Below are positions 1 to 11,990 of a stretch of 64,000 bases of DNA, piece by piece. This stretch comes from Panulirus ornatus (lineage: Eukaryota; Arthropoda; Malacostraca; Decapoda; Palinuridae): the NCBI RefSeq assembly GCF_036320965.1, contig NC_092242.1, forward strand, positions 60,781,520 through 60,845,519, written 5' to 3'. The notes below the pieces were generated by a model that was not told the origin of the DNA, made no database searches, and saw only the letters and a program-made list of their open reading frames with translations. Position 1 is the first letter of the stretch. Each line of letters opens with the position of its first letter. The position numbers were made by a program, and so were the translations under genes.

Positions 1-100
1 CTTCCCCAATCTGATGCTTTGTACATGCCTTCACCCTCTCAATCAATACCCTCCCATATAATTTACCAGGAATACTCAGCAAACTTATACCTCTGGGGAT
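1..100 (-). mobile_element. LINE fragment (RT domain), minus strand
   Basis: The reverse complement matches the RT segment of the better copy at 10,490-10,590 (codons for NYRGISLLS..GKLYGRVLIERVKACTEHQ). It is cut by the window edge on one side and ends where a different repeat begins near 100. Confidence 0.75.

Positions 101-1270
<1,170 letters not shown>

Positions 1271-1337
<67 letters not shown>
1271..1337. repeat. (TA)n microsatellite between inverted LINE copies
   Basis: About 66 bp of TA separating a minus-strand and a plus-strand LINE 3' end. Confidence 0.95.
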
Positions 1338-1338
<1 letters not shown>

Positions 1339-1347
1339 ATATATATA

Positions 1348-1852
1348 TAGAGTGAATTGGAATGATGTGGTATACTGGGGTCGACATGCTGTCAATGGAT
1401 TGAACCAGGGCATGTGAAGCGTCTGAGGTAAACCATGGAAAGTGTGTGGGGCCTGGATGTGGAAAGGGAGCTGTGATTTCGGTGCATTATTACATGACAG
1501 CTAGAGACTGAGTGTGAACGAATGGGGCCTTTGGTGCCTTTCCTAGCACTACCTCGCACACGAGGGGGTAGGGGGTTGTTATTCCATGTGTGGCGAGGTG
1601 ACGATGGGAACAAATAAAGGCAGACAGTATGAATTATCTACATGTGTATATATGTATATGTCTCTGTGTGTATATATATGTATACATTGAGATGTATAGG
1701 TAGGTATATTTGCGTGTGTGGACGTGTATGTATATACACGTGTATGTGGGCGGGTTGGGCCATTCTTTCGTCTGTTTCCTTGCGATACCTCGCTAATGCG
1801 GGAGACAGCAACAAAGCAAAATAAAAAAAAATATATATATATATATATATAA
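1348..1852 (+). mobile_element. LINE 3' end with long-form 3'UTR
   Basis: Starts in the last codons of the RT frame (RVNWNDVVYWGRHAVNGLN) and continues through the long 3'UTR form: TAAACCATGGAAAG, a GGTGCATTA-TTACATGACAGC block, an internal CACTACCTCGCACACG block, then the terminal CTGTTTCCTTGCGATACCTC tail and an A/TA run. Compared with the short-UTR copies it carries about 250 bp extra in the middle. Confidence 0.8.
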
Positions 1853-2058
1853 AGAGTGTGGTTGAGAGAGCAGAAGAGGGTGTTTTGAAATGGTTTGGTT
1901 ACATGGAGAGAATGAGTGAGGAAAGATTGGCAAAGAGGATATATGTGTCAGAGGTGGAGGGAATGAGAAGTGGGAGACCAAATTGGAAGTGGAAAGATGG
2001 AGTGAAAAAGATTTTGAGTGATCAGGGCCTGAACATGCAGGGGGGTGAAAGGCGTGCA
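1853..2058 (+). mobile_element. LINE RT C-terminal fragment with small inverted duplicate
   Basis: Encodes SVVERAEEGVLKWFGYMERM through KKILSDQGLNMQ in one frame. Directly after it, 2,058-2,096 is an inverted copy of part of the same segment (the GRPNW region), giving a potential hairpin of about 35 bp arms with a 60-nt loop. Confidence 0.7.
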
Positions 2059-2100
2059 TCTTTCCACCTCCAATTTGGTCTCCCACTTCTCCTCGTTCTT

Positions 2101-3412
2101 TCTAAACGGGGAAACAGGAGTCACGCAGGGAGTGCTCATCCTCCTCGAACGCTCAGATTGGGGTGTCTAAATGTGTGTGGATGTAACAAGATGAGAAAAA
2201 AGGAGAGACAGGTAGTATGTTTGAGGAAAGGAACCTGGATGTTTTGGCTTTGAGTGAAACGAAGCTCAAGGGTAAAGGGGAAGAGTGGTTTGGGAATGTC
2301 TTGGGAGTAAAGTCAGGGGTTAGTGAGAGGACAAAAGCAAGGGAAGGAGTAGCACTACTCCTGAAAAAGGAGTGGTGGGAGTATGTGATACAGTGTTCGA
2401 AAGTAAACTCTAGATTGATATGGGTAAAACTGAAAGTGGATGGAGTGAGATGAATGATTATTGGTGCATATGCACCTGGGCATGAGAAGAAAAATTATGA
2501 GAGGCAAGTGTTTTGGGAGAAGCTGAGCGAGTGTGTTAGTAGTTTTGATGCACGAGACCAGGTTATAGTGATGGGTGACTTGAATGCAAAGGTAAGTAAT
2601 GTGGCAGTTGAGGGAATAACTGGTGTACATGGAGTGTTCAGTGTTGTAAATGGGTGTACATGGAGTGTTCAGTGTTGTAAATGGAAATGGTGAAGAGCTT
2701 GTAGATTTATGTGCTGAAAAAGGACTGGTGATTGGGAATACCTGGTTTAAAAAGAGAGATATACATAAGTATACGTATATGTATACGTATGTAAGTAGGA
2801 GAGATGGCCAGAGAACATTATTGGATTACATGTTAATTGATAGGTGCACGAAAGAGAGAGTTTTGGATGTTAATGTGCTGAAAGGTGCAACTGGAGGGAT
2901 ATCTGATCATTATCTTGTGGAGGCTAAGGTGAAGATTTGTAGAGGTTTTCAGAAAAGAAGAGAGAATGTTGGGGTGAAGAGAGTGGTGAGAGTAAGTGAG
3001 CTTGGGAAGGAGACCTGTGTGAGGAAGTATCAGGAGAGAGTACAGAATGGGAAAAGGTGAGAACAAAGGACGTAAGGGGAGTGGGGGAGGAATGGGATGT
3101 ATTTAGGGAAGCAGTGATGGCTTGCGCAAAAGATGCTTGTGGCATGAGAAGCATGGGAAGTGGGCAGATTAGAAAGGGTAGTGAGTGGTGGGATGAAGAC
3201 GTAAGATTATTAGTGAAAGAGAAGAGAGAGGCATTTGGACGATTTTTGCAGGGAAATAATGCAAATGACTGGGAGATGTATAAAAGAAAGAGGCAGGAGG
3301 TCAAGAGAAAGGTGCAAGAGGAGAAAAAGAGGGCAAATGAGAGTTGGGGTGAGAGAGTATCATTAAATTTTAGGGAGAATAAAAAGATGTATTTAGAAAT
3401 GAATAGAATGCT
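2101..3412 (+). mobile_element. LINE 5' part: AP-type endonuclease domain, disrupted
   Basis: Three successive frames encode one endonuclease: LDVLALSETKLKGKGEEWFG (catalytic Glu strand), VIVMGDLNAKVSNVAVEG (Asp/Asn) and GGISDHYLVEAKVK (Ser-Asp-His), then a linker ending near KKMYLEMNRM. These are the hallmarks of APE-type LINE endonucleases. Breaks: an in-frame TGA at 2,451 where related copies would have Trp, and a 31-bp tandem duplication (2,622-2,652 and 2,653-2,683) that shifts the frame. A short TAYG-rich insertion lengthens KYTYVSR. It is truncated at the 3' side near 3,412. Confidence 0.85.
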
Positions 3413-3689
3413 TCAAACAATTTCATACGATTGGTGTATTTTTTGATCTGTAGATCTTAACCCAGCAAAGCAGAATTTTTTGGAACATTCTGGATCTTAG
3501 TTTGCTGGATTTGGGGTCATCTACTTGTACAAACTATAAAACTTTAATCTGCTCTCTCTAATAACTTTTCTTAACTGATTCCAATCTCTCCTAATGTTTC
3601 CTTCATACATTTTTACTTTTTCCTTCATTTTGAATATTCTTTTTCATATAAACTTACCATTTCCCACATACATTACCCAAATCCACTTT

Positions 3690-4475
3690 CTACCTGTCAT
3701 GTATAATGCACTGAAATCAGAGCTCCCAAGCCATAGCCAATCCCATAGACCTTTCTGTAATTATGTCTAACCATTTAATATACCCTGGTTCATCCTATGA
3801 CAGCACATCTCCCTCAGTATATCACACTGCTCCAATTTGCTCTATCCCATGCCTGCATCACACTCTCCTGCAAGTTCAGTCCTTGAACACTTAAAGCTAC
3901 CTTTCAATATATCCCTCCATCACCAATTTGGTCTCCTCTGTATCCTCTCCACTTCTGACACATGTATAGTACCCTTTTAGTCAGCCTCTCCCCATTCATC
4001 CTCTCTATAAGTCCAAACCTTTCCAAAACACCCTCTTCAGCCCCCTCAGACATACTCTTCTTATTACCACAAACCTCTCTTCCTCTATCAATTCTTACTC
4101 AATCAACCCTCCTCACTCCATACACTGTTCTCAAGCATCTAACTGCCAAAACATCAACCCTCTCCTGTAGTTTCTTGTCAAGGGCACATGCTTAGTATCC
4201 ATGCAATACCATCACAACTACTATACCATCAAAAGTACCTATATTGCCCTCACAATTACATCTCTTTCCATACGCTCCTCAATTAAACCAGAACCTTACC
4301 TCCCCTCACCACCTCCTGGCTTACTCCAGCTCTCATGGTTCCATCCACTGCCATGTCCACTCCTGAATATCTATAACACTAGACCTTTTCCAGTTTTTCT
4401 TCACTCAATCTCACACTCCAACCAGCCAGTCTGTCTGTCTCCCCTGCTAATCTTAACCTTACTTTTCACATAAAC
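3690..4475 (-). mobile_element. old, diverged LINE copy (RT C-terminal part and 3'UTR)
   Basis: The reverse complement retains recognisable blocks in the correct order: the 3'UTR TACATGACAGGTA motif, the GRPNW-like and WFG.ME-like coding blocks, and the GTGGATGGAACCATGAGAGC block. All are full of substitutions and indels, with no ORF. It ends about 110 bp from Sbf exon 4. Confidence 0.65.
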
Positions 4476-4583
4476 TAAAATAACTGTCTTTTATAATTAC
4501 AACTAACTCATTCTACAGTCCCCAACAAATAACATCCAACACACATAAACTTTCAATGAAAACAAAAATGATGATAGACTTAC

Positions 4584-4724
4584 CCTAAATGTTTCAAAGT
4601 AATCAAGGGTGGAAATAAGGACGAGGCACTTTGGTGCATACATAATAGAGTGGTGTGTGATAATGGGAACAGGTGGACCCATGCCCCGTACGTTTCCACT
4701 GCCGAGCTCCAAGGCATCATCCTC
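4584..4724 (-). CDS. Sbf: Sbf exon 4 (DENN domain)
   Basis: The acceptor CTATTTCTTTATGCAG and the strong donor AGG|GTAAGT bound 141 nt (47 codons, phase 0 to 0) on the minus strand. The product ends with YAPKCLVLISTLDYFETFR, the SBF/DENN segment (SBF2: FAPKSLVLVSRLYYPEIFR). The acidic, poorly conserved start (EDDALELGSGN) corresponds to the variable loop seen in the family. The following exon, expected to begin near CLGLIYTVYV, was not found between 1 and 4,500, so the gene continues to the left of the window. Four mutually phased exons with family-specific sequence make the assignment secure; whether this is an SBF1- or SBF2-type paralog cannot be told. Confidence 0.9.
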
Positions 4725-4861
4725 CTGCATAAAGAAATAGCAGTTTTTACCTCAAGACAAGAAGCTTCATCATTTCATCTGATAGGTGACATACGTGAAG
4801 CTGGTATTATGTACACAGAATTGGTTGACTATCATTCTATTTCACAAACATATTGTTGAGC

Positions 4862-5639
4862 TCTAACTGAAAGGTGAAATCTTCACATCTTCCTTGATCA
4901 AAAGTAAAAAGAAGTCCTACAACTTATAGTGAAAAGTCAGGGGTTAGGGGACAGAAGAATGGGGAAGATATTAAGACAAATGTTTAATTCAAAGCTAAAG
5001 GATCTTTGGCAATCAAAAATATATACATAAGATTATTCTAAGTATAACATCTCCACCTATACATAAAAAACAACTAAAATAAAGAATAAAAACAAAGGCT
5101 AAAGTTAGAAAAATCTAATACATATAATAATTCATAAAATCATATCCCTGACCAATGTCCTACATCTCAAAATAATCTTAACCATAAAATATCTACCATA
5201 AATATTCTGGTTATCCCCATACATACTACACATATTCATAACTCATAATAATGATGGATAGCTTTGAGGATCTCATAGCATACTCAGTAGCACATATCTA
5301 CAGTTCAAATGTCTAAGCTCTAACAAAAACATCATTCTTAGTCAGTTACCATACCTACTACTAACTATAAACCAATACTGGTTACAGGATTTAATCTCTA
5401 CCCCTGCAGCTCAGCTTGTGGATATGCTGCCTAGGTAAGTTTGGACCCCAAGAATATTTGGTACTGTAGCCAACATACCTACACAGCAGCTCCAAGCATG
5501 TTATACAAACACATACTAAAGGACTATGTAACTGCTTCCTGTGATCTTAAAGATGCTACCCAATATAGTTTCTTCTGTTAACTGGAAACAAAGTGTAGAA
5601 TTGCAAGTGTAAAAAAGTTAACAACAGTACCTCAGATTA
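4862..5639. other. intron sequence without recognisable feature
   Basis: AT-rich, without long ORFs or tandem repeats. I see nothing in it apart from intron 3 of Sbf. Confidence 0.6.
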
Positions 5640-7622
5640 TCCGTGGGGTAGGGGAGGAAGAATTCTACCCTTATATTCCATGCATGTTACAGAAGGTGAC
5701 TTAAAGGGGGTGGAAGAAGGAGTCTGCAAACCTTATCCTCTTAGTATTTCGACTTCTAAAATGTGGAACAAAAGGAGGAGTCAGGTGGAAGTACTCATCT
5801 TTCTCTAAAGCTCAAGCTGGGGTGTCTAATTGTGTGTGAATGTACCCATTATAAGAAGGGAGAGATAGGTAATATGTTTAAGGAAAGAAACCTGGATGCT
5901 CTAGCTCTGAGTGAAACAAAGCTCAAGGGTGAAGGAGAAGAATGGGTTGGAAATGTCTTAGGAGTAAAGTCAGGGGTTGGTGAGAAGACAAGAGCTAAGT
6001 TAGGGGTAACAATACAGCTAAAGCAGTTGTAGGAGTGAGTGAAAGTGTGTAAGGAAGAGAGCTCTAGACTAATGTGGGTAAAAGTGAAACTAGATTGCAA
6101 AAGGTGGGTGATTGTTAATGTTCATGAATCAAGCCATGAGGAGAAAAATCATGAGGCACATGTTTTGGGAGCAGTGAATTGAGTGTGCCAGTAGTTTTGA
6201 TGCAAAAGACTAGGCATTTGTGATGGGTAATTTTCATGTGGGGTGAGTAATGTGGCATCTAAGGGTAAACTGGGGGGGGGTATGGGTTATTCAGTAAAGT
6301 GAATAGAAATTTTGAAAAGCTTGTGGAGCTCTGTGCTGAAAAAGGAATGGTGGCTGGGAATAACTGGTTTAAAAAGTGGGACATAAAACGTATATGTATG
6401 TGAGCAGGAAAGATGGTCGGCTGGCTAATATTATTGGATGACATACTAATTGATAGGCATGTACAAGATGGACTTGATGTGAATGTGCTGAGGGGTAGCT
6501 GGTGGAATGTCTTAACATTGCCTTGTGGAGGTGAGCATAAAGATTTGTAGAGGTTATCAAAAAAGGGGAAACATTATGGGTGAGAAGAGAGTGGTGAGAG
6601 TAAGTGAGCTTGGAAAAGACTCTTGTGTGAAGATATACTAGGAGAGATTGAGTGTAAAATGGTAAAAGGTGACAATAAATGAAGCTAGGAGAGTGGGCAA
6701 AGAATGGAGGATATTTAGATATGCAGTGCTACTATGTGCAAGATAGTCATGTGGCTGAAGGTGGGAGTGGGCACATTTAAAAGGGGGATTAGTGGTGGGA
6801 TAAGAAGTAAAGCTGCTATTAACAGAAAGAAGTTTTAAGGGCTGTACTTACAGGTAAGGAGTGCAAATGCTTGGGAGAGATACAAGAGAAGGAAATAGGT
6901 CAAAAGGAAGATGTAGGGTTTGGAAAAGAAGGGAAATGAGAGTTGGGGTGAGCAAGAATCAGAAAACTTTAGGAAGTACAGAATGTTTTGGAAGAGGTAA
7001 ACAGTGTGCAAATGGGAACATCATTGAAGAGGGCACAGAAGAATGTGGTAACTGGTGGTGATGAAGTGAGGAGATGAAGCGAGTGCATATGATGATACAG
7101 TGGCAGCGGTCGGGAGTTTAGGTCAGGATGGTATGCAAAGTAAGAGTCACTAAGAGTAGTTTGGGGATGAGAGAAGAGGTGGTAAAAGCCTTATATAAGA
7201 TGATATGTGGAGAGGTAGCTGGATTGGACGGTATTGCAATTAAGTTTCTTAAGAAAGGGGGGAACTGTGTTGTTGATTGGTTAGGATTTTCAGTGAATGT
7301 ATGAATCATGGTGAGGTACCAGAGGATTGGAAGAATGCAAGTATAGTTTCACTATACAAAGGCAAGGGGGATAGAGGTGAGTGTTCCAACTACAGAGGTA
7401 TATGCTTGTTCAATGTACTTGGTACGGTGTATTGGGGGAGAGTAGTGATTGAGAGGGTGAAGGCATGTACAGAGCATCAGATTGGGGAGTACCAGAGGAC
7501 TGGAAGAATGCATGTATAATTTCACTGTATAAAGGCTAGAGGGACAGAGGTGAGTGTACAAACTACAGGTATATGCAGACACTGCATATGGATGTTGGGA
7601 GGATAAAGAAATATTATACTTG
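5640..7622 (+). mobile_element. degenerate LINE copy: leader, endonuclease and start of RT
   Basis: Begins with the conserved leader (5,640-5,755). The endonuclease frame follows (NLDALALSETKLKGEGEEWVG at about 5,890-5,950; later blocks are broken), then a linker. The RT start is at 7,277-7,495 (MNHGEVPEDWKNASIVSLYK, CSNYRGICL, ERVKACTEHQ). Many stops and frameshifts. A 173-bp tandem duplication repeats the EDWKNA-to-NYRG block (7,317 and again 7,490). This copy shows that the leader lies upstream of the endonuclease ORF. Confidence 0.75.
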
Positions 7623-7639
7623 TACTTGATCACAGTTTC

Positions 7640-8270
7640 CTATGTAAGTGAGATAGCATGACCATCTCTTCTAATCACATAAGTATAATTATGTATATCT
7701 CTCTTTTTAAACCAAGTATTCCCAATCACCAATCTTTTTTTAGCACACAAATCCACAAGCTCTTCACCATTTCCATTTATAACACTGAAAACCCAATGCA
7801 CACCAATTATACCCTCAACAGCCACATTACTTACCTTTGCATTTAAATCACCCATCACTAATACCTGGTCTCATGCACCAAAACTGCTGACATATTCACT
7901 CAGCTGCTCCCAAAACACTTGCCTCACATGACTAATGATCACACATCCCTCAATATCCACTTTCAGTTTTACTCACATCAATTTAGAATTTACTTCATTA
8001 CACTCCATCGCACACTTCCACAACTTCTGCTTCAGTAGTGCTTCTCCTTCCTTAGCTCTTGTTCTCTAACCAACCCTGACTTTACTCCCAAGATGTTTCC
8101 AAGCCATTCTTCCTCTTCACCCATGGGCTTCATTTCACTCAAGTCAACAACAACATCGAGGTTTCTATCCTCAAACATACTATCTCCTTTCTTCTCATCT
8201 TGGTTACATCCACAAACACTCAGAAACCCAAATCTGAGCCTTCTCCAAATGATCATCATTACCACCATAA
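7640..8270 (-). mobile_element. LINE endonuclease fragment, inverted relative to neighbour
   Basis: The minus strand encodes parts of the same endonuclease (MGDLNAKVSNVAVEGIIGVH at 7,858-7,800; NLDVVVDLSEMKPMGEEEEW near 8,190). It lies tail-to-tail with the plus-strand copy ending at 7,622, so 5,820-6,420 and 7,640-8,270 form a large imperfect inverted repeat. Confidence 0.75.
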
Positions 8271-8296
8271 CAGTAATATATGGGAATTATATTCTA

Positions 8297-8908
8297 TGAT
8301 ACTTTGTCACTGTCTCCCGTGTTAGCGAGGTAATGCAAGGAAGCAGATGAAAGAATGGTCCAACCCAAACACAATACACATGTATATACATACATGCCCA
8401 CATACGCACACATAAATACCTAAACATTTCAACATGTACATACACAGACATATACATATATATACATGTACATATTCATACTTGCTGCCCTCGTTCATTC
8501 TTGTCTCCATCCTGCCACACATGAAATGGCATCCCCCTCCCCCCGCACACATGCGAGGAAGTGCTAGGAAAAGACAACAAAGGCCACATTCGTTCACACT
8601 TAGTCTCTAGCTGTCATGTGTAATGCACCAAAACGACAGCTCCTTTTCCACATCTAGGCCCCACTAAACTTTCCATGGTTTACCCCAGACGCTTCACATG
8701 CCCTGGTACATTCCATTGACAGCACGTCGACCCCTGTACACTCTATTCCTTGCACACCTTTCACACTCCTGCATGTTCAGGCCCAGATCGCTCAAAATCT
8801 TTTTCACTCCATCCTTCCACCTCCAGTTTGGTCTCCCACTTCTCATTCCCTCCACCTTTGACACATATATCCTCTTTGTCAATCTTTCCTCACTCATTCT
8901 CTCCATCT
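8297..8908 (-). mobile_element. LINE 3' end with long-form 3'UTR
   Basis: The minus strand reads MERMSEERLTKRIYVSKVEG, GRPNWRWKDGVKKILS and GRRAVNGMYQGM-stop, then the long 3'UTR and the terminal CGCTAACACGGGAGACAG-like tail at 8,300. One small deletion occurs near CARNRVYRG. Confidence 0.8.
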
Positions 8909-8940
8909 ATATATATTCTATCCATCTATATATATCTCTG

Positions 8941-9555
8941 ACATCTGTCCACAGATGGAACTCCCTCAAGTGGGTGACTGAGGCAATAGAGGCTCTTTAA
9001 CTAGTGAACTCCAATGCCATTTCTCAGCCTTTATTGCCTCATCATTAATAGGCCACCGGCAAAGGGCAACTCTACCAGTGTTTGCAGAGGATCCCGTTCC
9101 TATTGACTACTTCTACCTAATGCTCCTGCCTACATTTCCTACCTAATGTTTATATCTAAAAAAAAAGCTCCTGCCTAAATATTCCCACCTACTACTTCTG
9201 TCTATTGCTCCAACCATTTTGTCAAAAGGCATGGCTAGCGCACAATGCTCATCGCAGGAAAATCCAGTGACGAAGAATGAGCTGAAATTTCTGAAAGCAG
9301 TTTTCATCAAAAGCAAACATTTAAAAATCATACAATAAAGTCATACTGCTCCACAAAATGACTCATATTTCTATCTACTGGTAAGATGCAGTAAAGATAA
9401 AGAAAAATAAGAAATAGTATGCAGAATATCACTTTTAAATTATTCAACAAGGAATTGATAAGAACTCTGTGAAAGTGAAGCTGCTATCGATTTTCTACAC
9501 GGATGTATTGTCTGCTTCTTTCCTAAAACCAAAACAAACAAACCAGAATACTTAC
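8941..9555. other. intron sequence, probable unnamed repeat at 8,930-9,230
   Basis: 8,930-9,080 has the texture of an interspersed repeat. 9,090-9,215 repeats a CTACCTAATGCTCCTGCCTA-like unit three to four times. There is no ORF and I assign no family. Confidence 0.4.
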
Positions 9556-9711
9556 CTCATCAGTGGGTTTACAAGGGGTGATGGAGACAGCTTCATTAAA
9601 AGACAGAACAGCACAGTAGTGGCGATTAGCATCTATGTCTGTTAACACTGAGACAAAAAACTTGGGCTCCTGACGATCAGTTGACAAGGCCCATCCTTGT
9701 GGTTGACAGAA
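9556..9711 (-). CDS. Sbf: Sbf exon 3 (uDENN region)
   Basis: A TCTTCTCACAG acceptor and a GTAAGT donor flank 156 nt (52 codons, phase 0 to 0) on the minus strand. The translation starts [19 protein letters not shown] and continues [19 protein letters not shown], then NEAVSI. This aligns with SBF2 FCQPGGWQLS...[26 protein letters not shown]. The strand TDID.(N/D)RHYC is the core of the upstream DENN subdomain. The exon is intact, with no stop and no frameshift. The intron on its 3' side (down to 4,724) carries LINE copies in both orientations. Confidence 0.92.
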
Positions 9712-9929
9712 CTGTGAGAAGAGATTTCAAGTCACTCTATGACAAATCAATGGTACTTTATTTTCTAGATAAGACTCTAAATCTTTCACCATTAACAATA
9801 ATCAAAATAAAACAGCAATTTTTGAGTTTCATTCTTTTCAAATATGTGTTGAAATTATCATGAATCTTATCTCAAATGTAAAGAATAGCATTTAATCCAG
9901 ATGTGGCTTCTCTAACTATTTATGGTTTA

Positions 9930-10474
9930 GACTGGAGTTGACCTGGTAATAGTGATAGGTGATTTGAATGAGAAGGTGAATAATGTGGCAGTTGAAGGTA
10001 TAATTGGGGAGTATGGGATATTCAGCATTATAAGTGGAAATGGTGAACAGCTTATGGAGGTGTGTGCTGAAAAAGGACTGGTGACTGGGAATACTTAGCT
10101 GAAAGTCTTAAAAATATACAGTGTGGGAGGATAGCTACAAGAAGCAGTGAGAAGTCTTTAATGAGGGTGTATGGCATGTGTATAAGTAGGAAGAGAGGAG
10201 AATGAATGGTTCTAAGTAAATGTTGGTCTGAGGCAGGGGTACATGATGTCACAATGGTTGTTTAATTTACTAATGAATGGGATGGTAAAGGAGGTAAATG
10301 TGACAAAATTGGAAAGAGGGGTGAGCATGCAGCCTGTTGAGATATAAGAGCTTGGAAAGTAAGTCAGCTGTTTCCTGATGATACAGCACTGGTGGCAGAT
10401 TCGAGTGAGAACTATATAAGTTGGTGACTGAGTTTGAAAGAGAGTGTGAGGGGAGGAAGTTTACAGTAAATATG
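9930..10474 (+). mobile_element. older LINE copy, part upstream of a nested insertion
   Basis: Contains endonuclease blocks (MGDLN-like at 9,955) joined by an internal deletion to RT blocks (VGLRQG-like at 10,220; FADDT-like at 10,372; RRKFTVNMNK at 10,455). Full of stops. The same older element resumes at 11,991, after the nested copy, with NKSKGIRFSRVEGQV, so both belong to one disrupted element. Confidence 0.75.
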
Positions 10475-10482
10475 AATAAAAG

Positions 10483-11957
10483 TGAGTGCTCAAATTACAG
10501 AGGTATAAGTTTGTTGAGTATTCCTGGTAAATTATATGGGAGGGTATTGATTGAGAGGGTGAAGGCATGTACAGAGCATCAGACTGGGAAGAGCAGTGTG
10601 GTTTCAGAAGTGGTAGAGGATGTGTGGATCAGGTGTTTGCTTTGAAGAATGTATGTGAGAAATACTTAGAAAAGCAAATGGATTTGTATGTAGCATTTAT
10701 GGATCTGGAGAAGGCATATGATAGAGTTGATAGAGATGCTCTGTGGAAGGTATTAAGAATATATGGTGTGGGAGGCAAGTTGTTAGAAGCAGTGAAAAGT
10801 TTTTATCGAGGATGTAAGGCATGTGTACGTGTAGGAAGAGAGGAAAGTGATTGGTTCTCAGTGAATGTAGGTTTGCGGCAGGGGTGTGTGATGTCTCCAT
10901 GGTTGTGTAATTTGTTTATGGATGGGGTTGTTAGGGAGGTGAATGCAAGAGTTTTGGAAAGAGGGGCAAGTATGAAGTCTGTTGGGGATGAGAGAGCTTG
11001 GGAAGCGAGTCAGTTGTTGTTTGCTGATGATACAGTGCTGGTGGCTGATTCATGTGAGAAACTGCAGAAGCTGGTGACTGAGTTTGGTAAAGTGTGTGAA
11101 AGAAGAAAGTTAATAGTAAATGTGAATAAGAGCAAGGTTATTAGGTACAGTAGGGTTGAGGGTCAAGTCAATTGGGAGGTAAGTTTGAATGGTGAAAAAC
11201 TGGAGGAAGTAAAGTGTTTTAGATATCTGGGAGTGGATCTGGCAGCGGATGGAACCATGGAAGCGGAAGTGGATCATAGGGTGGGGGAGGGGGCGAAAAT
11301 CCTGGGAGCCTTGAAGAATGTGTGGAAGTTGAGAACATTATCTCGGAAAGCAAAAATGGGTATGTTTGAAGGAATAGTGGTTCCAACAATGTTGTATTTT
11401 TGCGAGGCGTGGGCTATGGATAGAGTTGTGCACAGGAGGATGGATGTGCTGGAAATGAGATGTTTGAGGAAAATGTGTGGTGTGAGGTGGTTTGATCGAG
11501 TAAGTAACATAAGGGTAAATAAAAAGAGTGTGGTTGAGAGAGCAGAAGAGGGTGTTTTGAAATGGTTTGGGCACATGGAGAGAATGAGTGAGGAAAGATT
11601 GACCAAGAGGATATATGTGTCAGAGGTGGAGGGAACGAGGAGAAGTGGGAGACCAAATTGGAAGTGGAAAGATGGAGTGAAAAAGATTTTGTGTGATCGG
11701 GGCCTGAACATGCAGGAGGGTGAAAGGAGGGCAAGGAATAGAGTGAATTGGATCGATGTGGTATACCGGGGTTGACGTGCTGTCAGTGGATTGAATCAAG
11801 GCATGTGAAGCGTCTGGGGTAAACCATGGAAGCTGTGTAGGTATGTATATTTGCGTGTGTGGACGTATGTATATACATATGTATGGGGGTGGGTTGGGCC
11901 ATTTCTTTCGTCTGTTTCCTTGCGCTACCTCACAAATGCGGGAGACAGCGACAAAGC

Positions 11958-11982
<25 letters not shown>
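10483..11982 (+). mobile_element. nested, young, 5'-truncated LINE with target-site duplication
   Basis: Flanked by the direct repeat AATAAAAG (10,475-10,482 and 11,983-11,990), starting inside the RT gene and ending in about 22 A. It uses the short 3'UTR. The host sequence on both sides is an older copy of the same LINE, interrupted in the middle of its VN(M/V)NKSK motif. TSD, 5' truncation and poly(A) together mark target-primed reverse transcription. Confidence 0.9.
10567..11775 (+). CDS. LINE reverse transcriptase (partial ORF of nested element)
   Basis: This is the longest RT frame in the window, 402 residues. RT blocks in order: CGFRSGRGCVDQVFAL; FMDLEKAYDRVDRDALW (first catalytic Asp); VGLRQGCVMSPWLCNLFMDG; LLFADDTVLVADS (catalytic FADD); then NVNKSKVIRYS, FRYLGVDLAADG and the C-terminal region MLYFCEAWAMD, LKWFGHMERMSEERLTKR, GRPNWKWKDGVKKIL. 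No RNase H is seen. The apparent start is not a real initiator: the frame upstream (10,490-10,600) carries NYRGISLLS and VKACTEHQTG, and a one-base deletion near 10,589 shifts it into this frame. A seven-codon in-frame deletion removes the VREMCGN stretch present in sister copies. Together with endonuclease ORFs elsewhere, this places the family among APE-type non-LTR elements (RTE/Jockey-like); the clade cannot be fixed here. No longer functional. Confidence 0.85.
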   Translation: MYRASDWEEQCGFRSGRGCVDQVFALKNVCEKYLEKQMDLYVAFMDLEKAYDRVDRDALWKVLRIYGVGGKLLEAVKSFYRGCKACVRVGREESDWFSVNVGLRQGCVMSPWLCNLFMDGVVREVNARVLERGASMKSVGDERAWEASQLLFADDTVLVADSCEKLQKLVTEFGKVCERRKLIVNVNKSKVIRYSRVEGQVNWEVSLNGEKLEEVKCFRYLGVDLAADGTMEAEVDHRVGEGAKILGALKNVWKLRTLSRKAKMGMFEGIVVPTMLYFCEAWAMDRVVHRRMDVLEMRCLRKMCGVRWFDRVSNIRVNKKSVVERAEEGVLKWFGHMERMSEERLTKRIYVSEVEGTRRSGRPNWKWKDGVKKILCDRGLNMQEGERRARNRVNWIDVVYRG

Positions 11983-11988
<6 letters not shown>

Positions 11989-11990
11989 AG

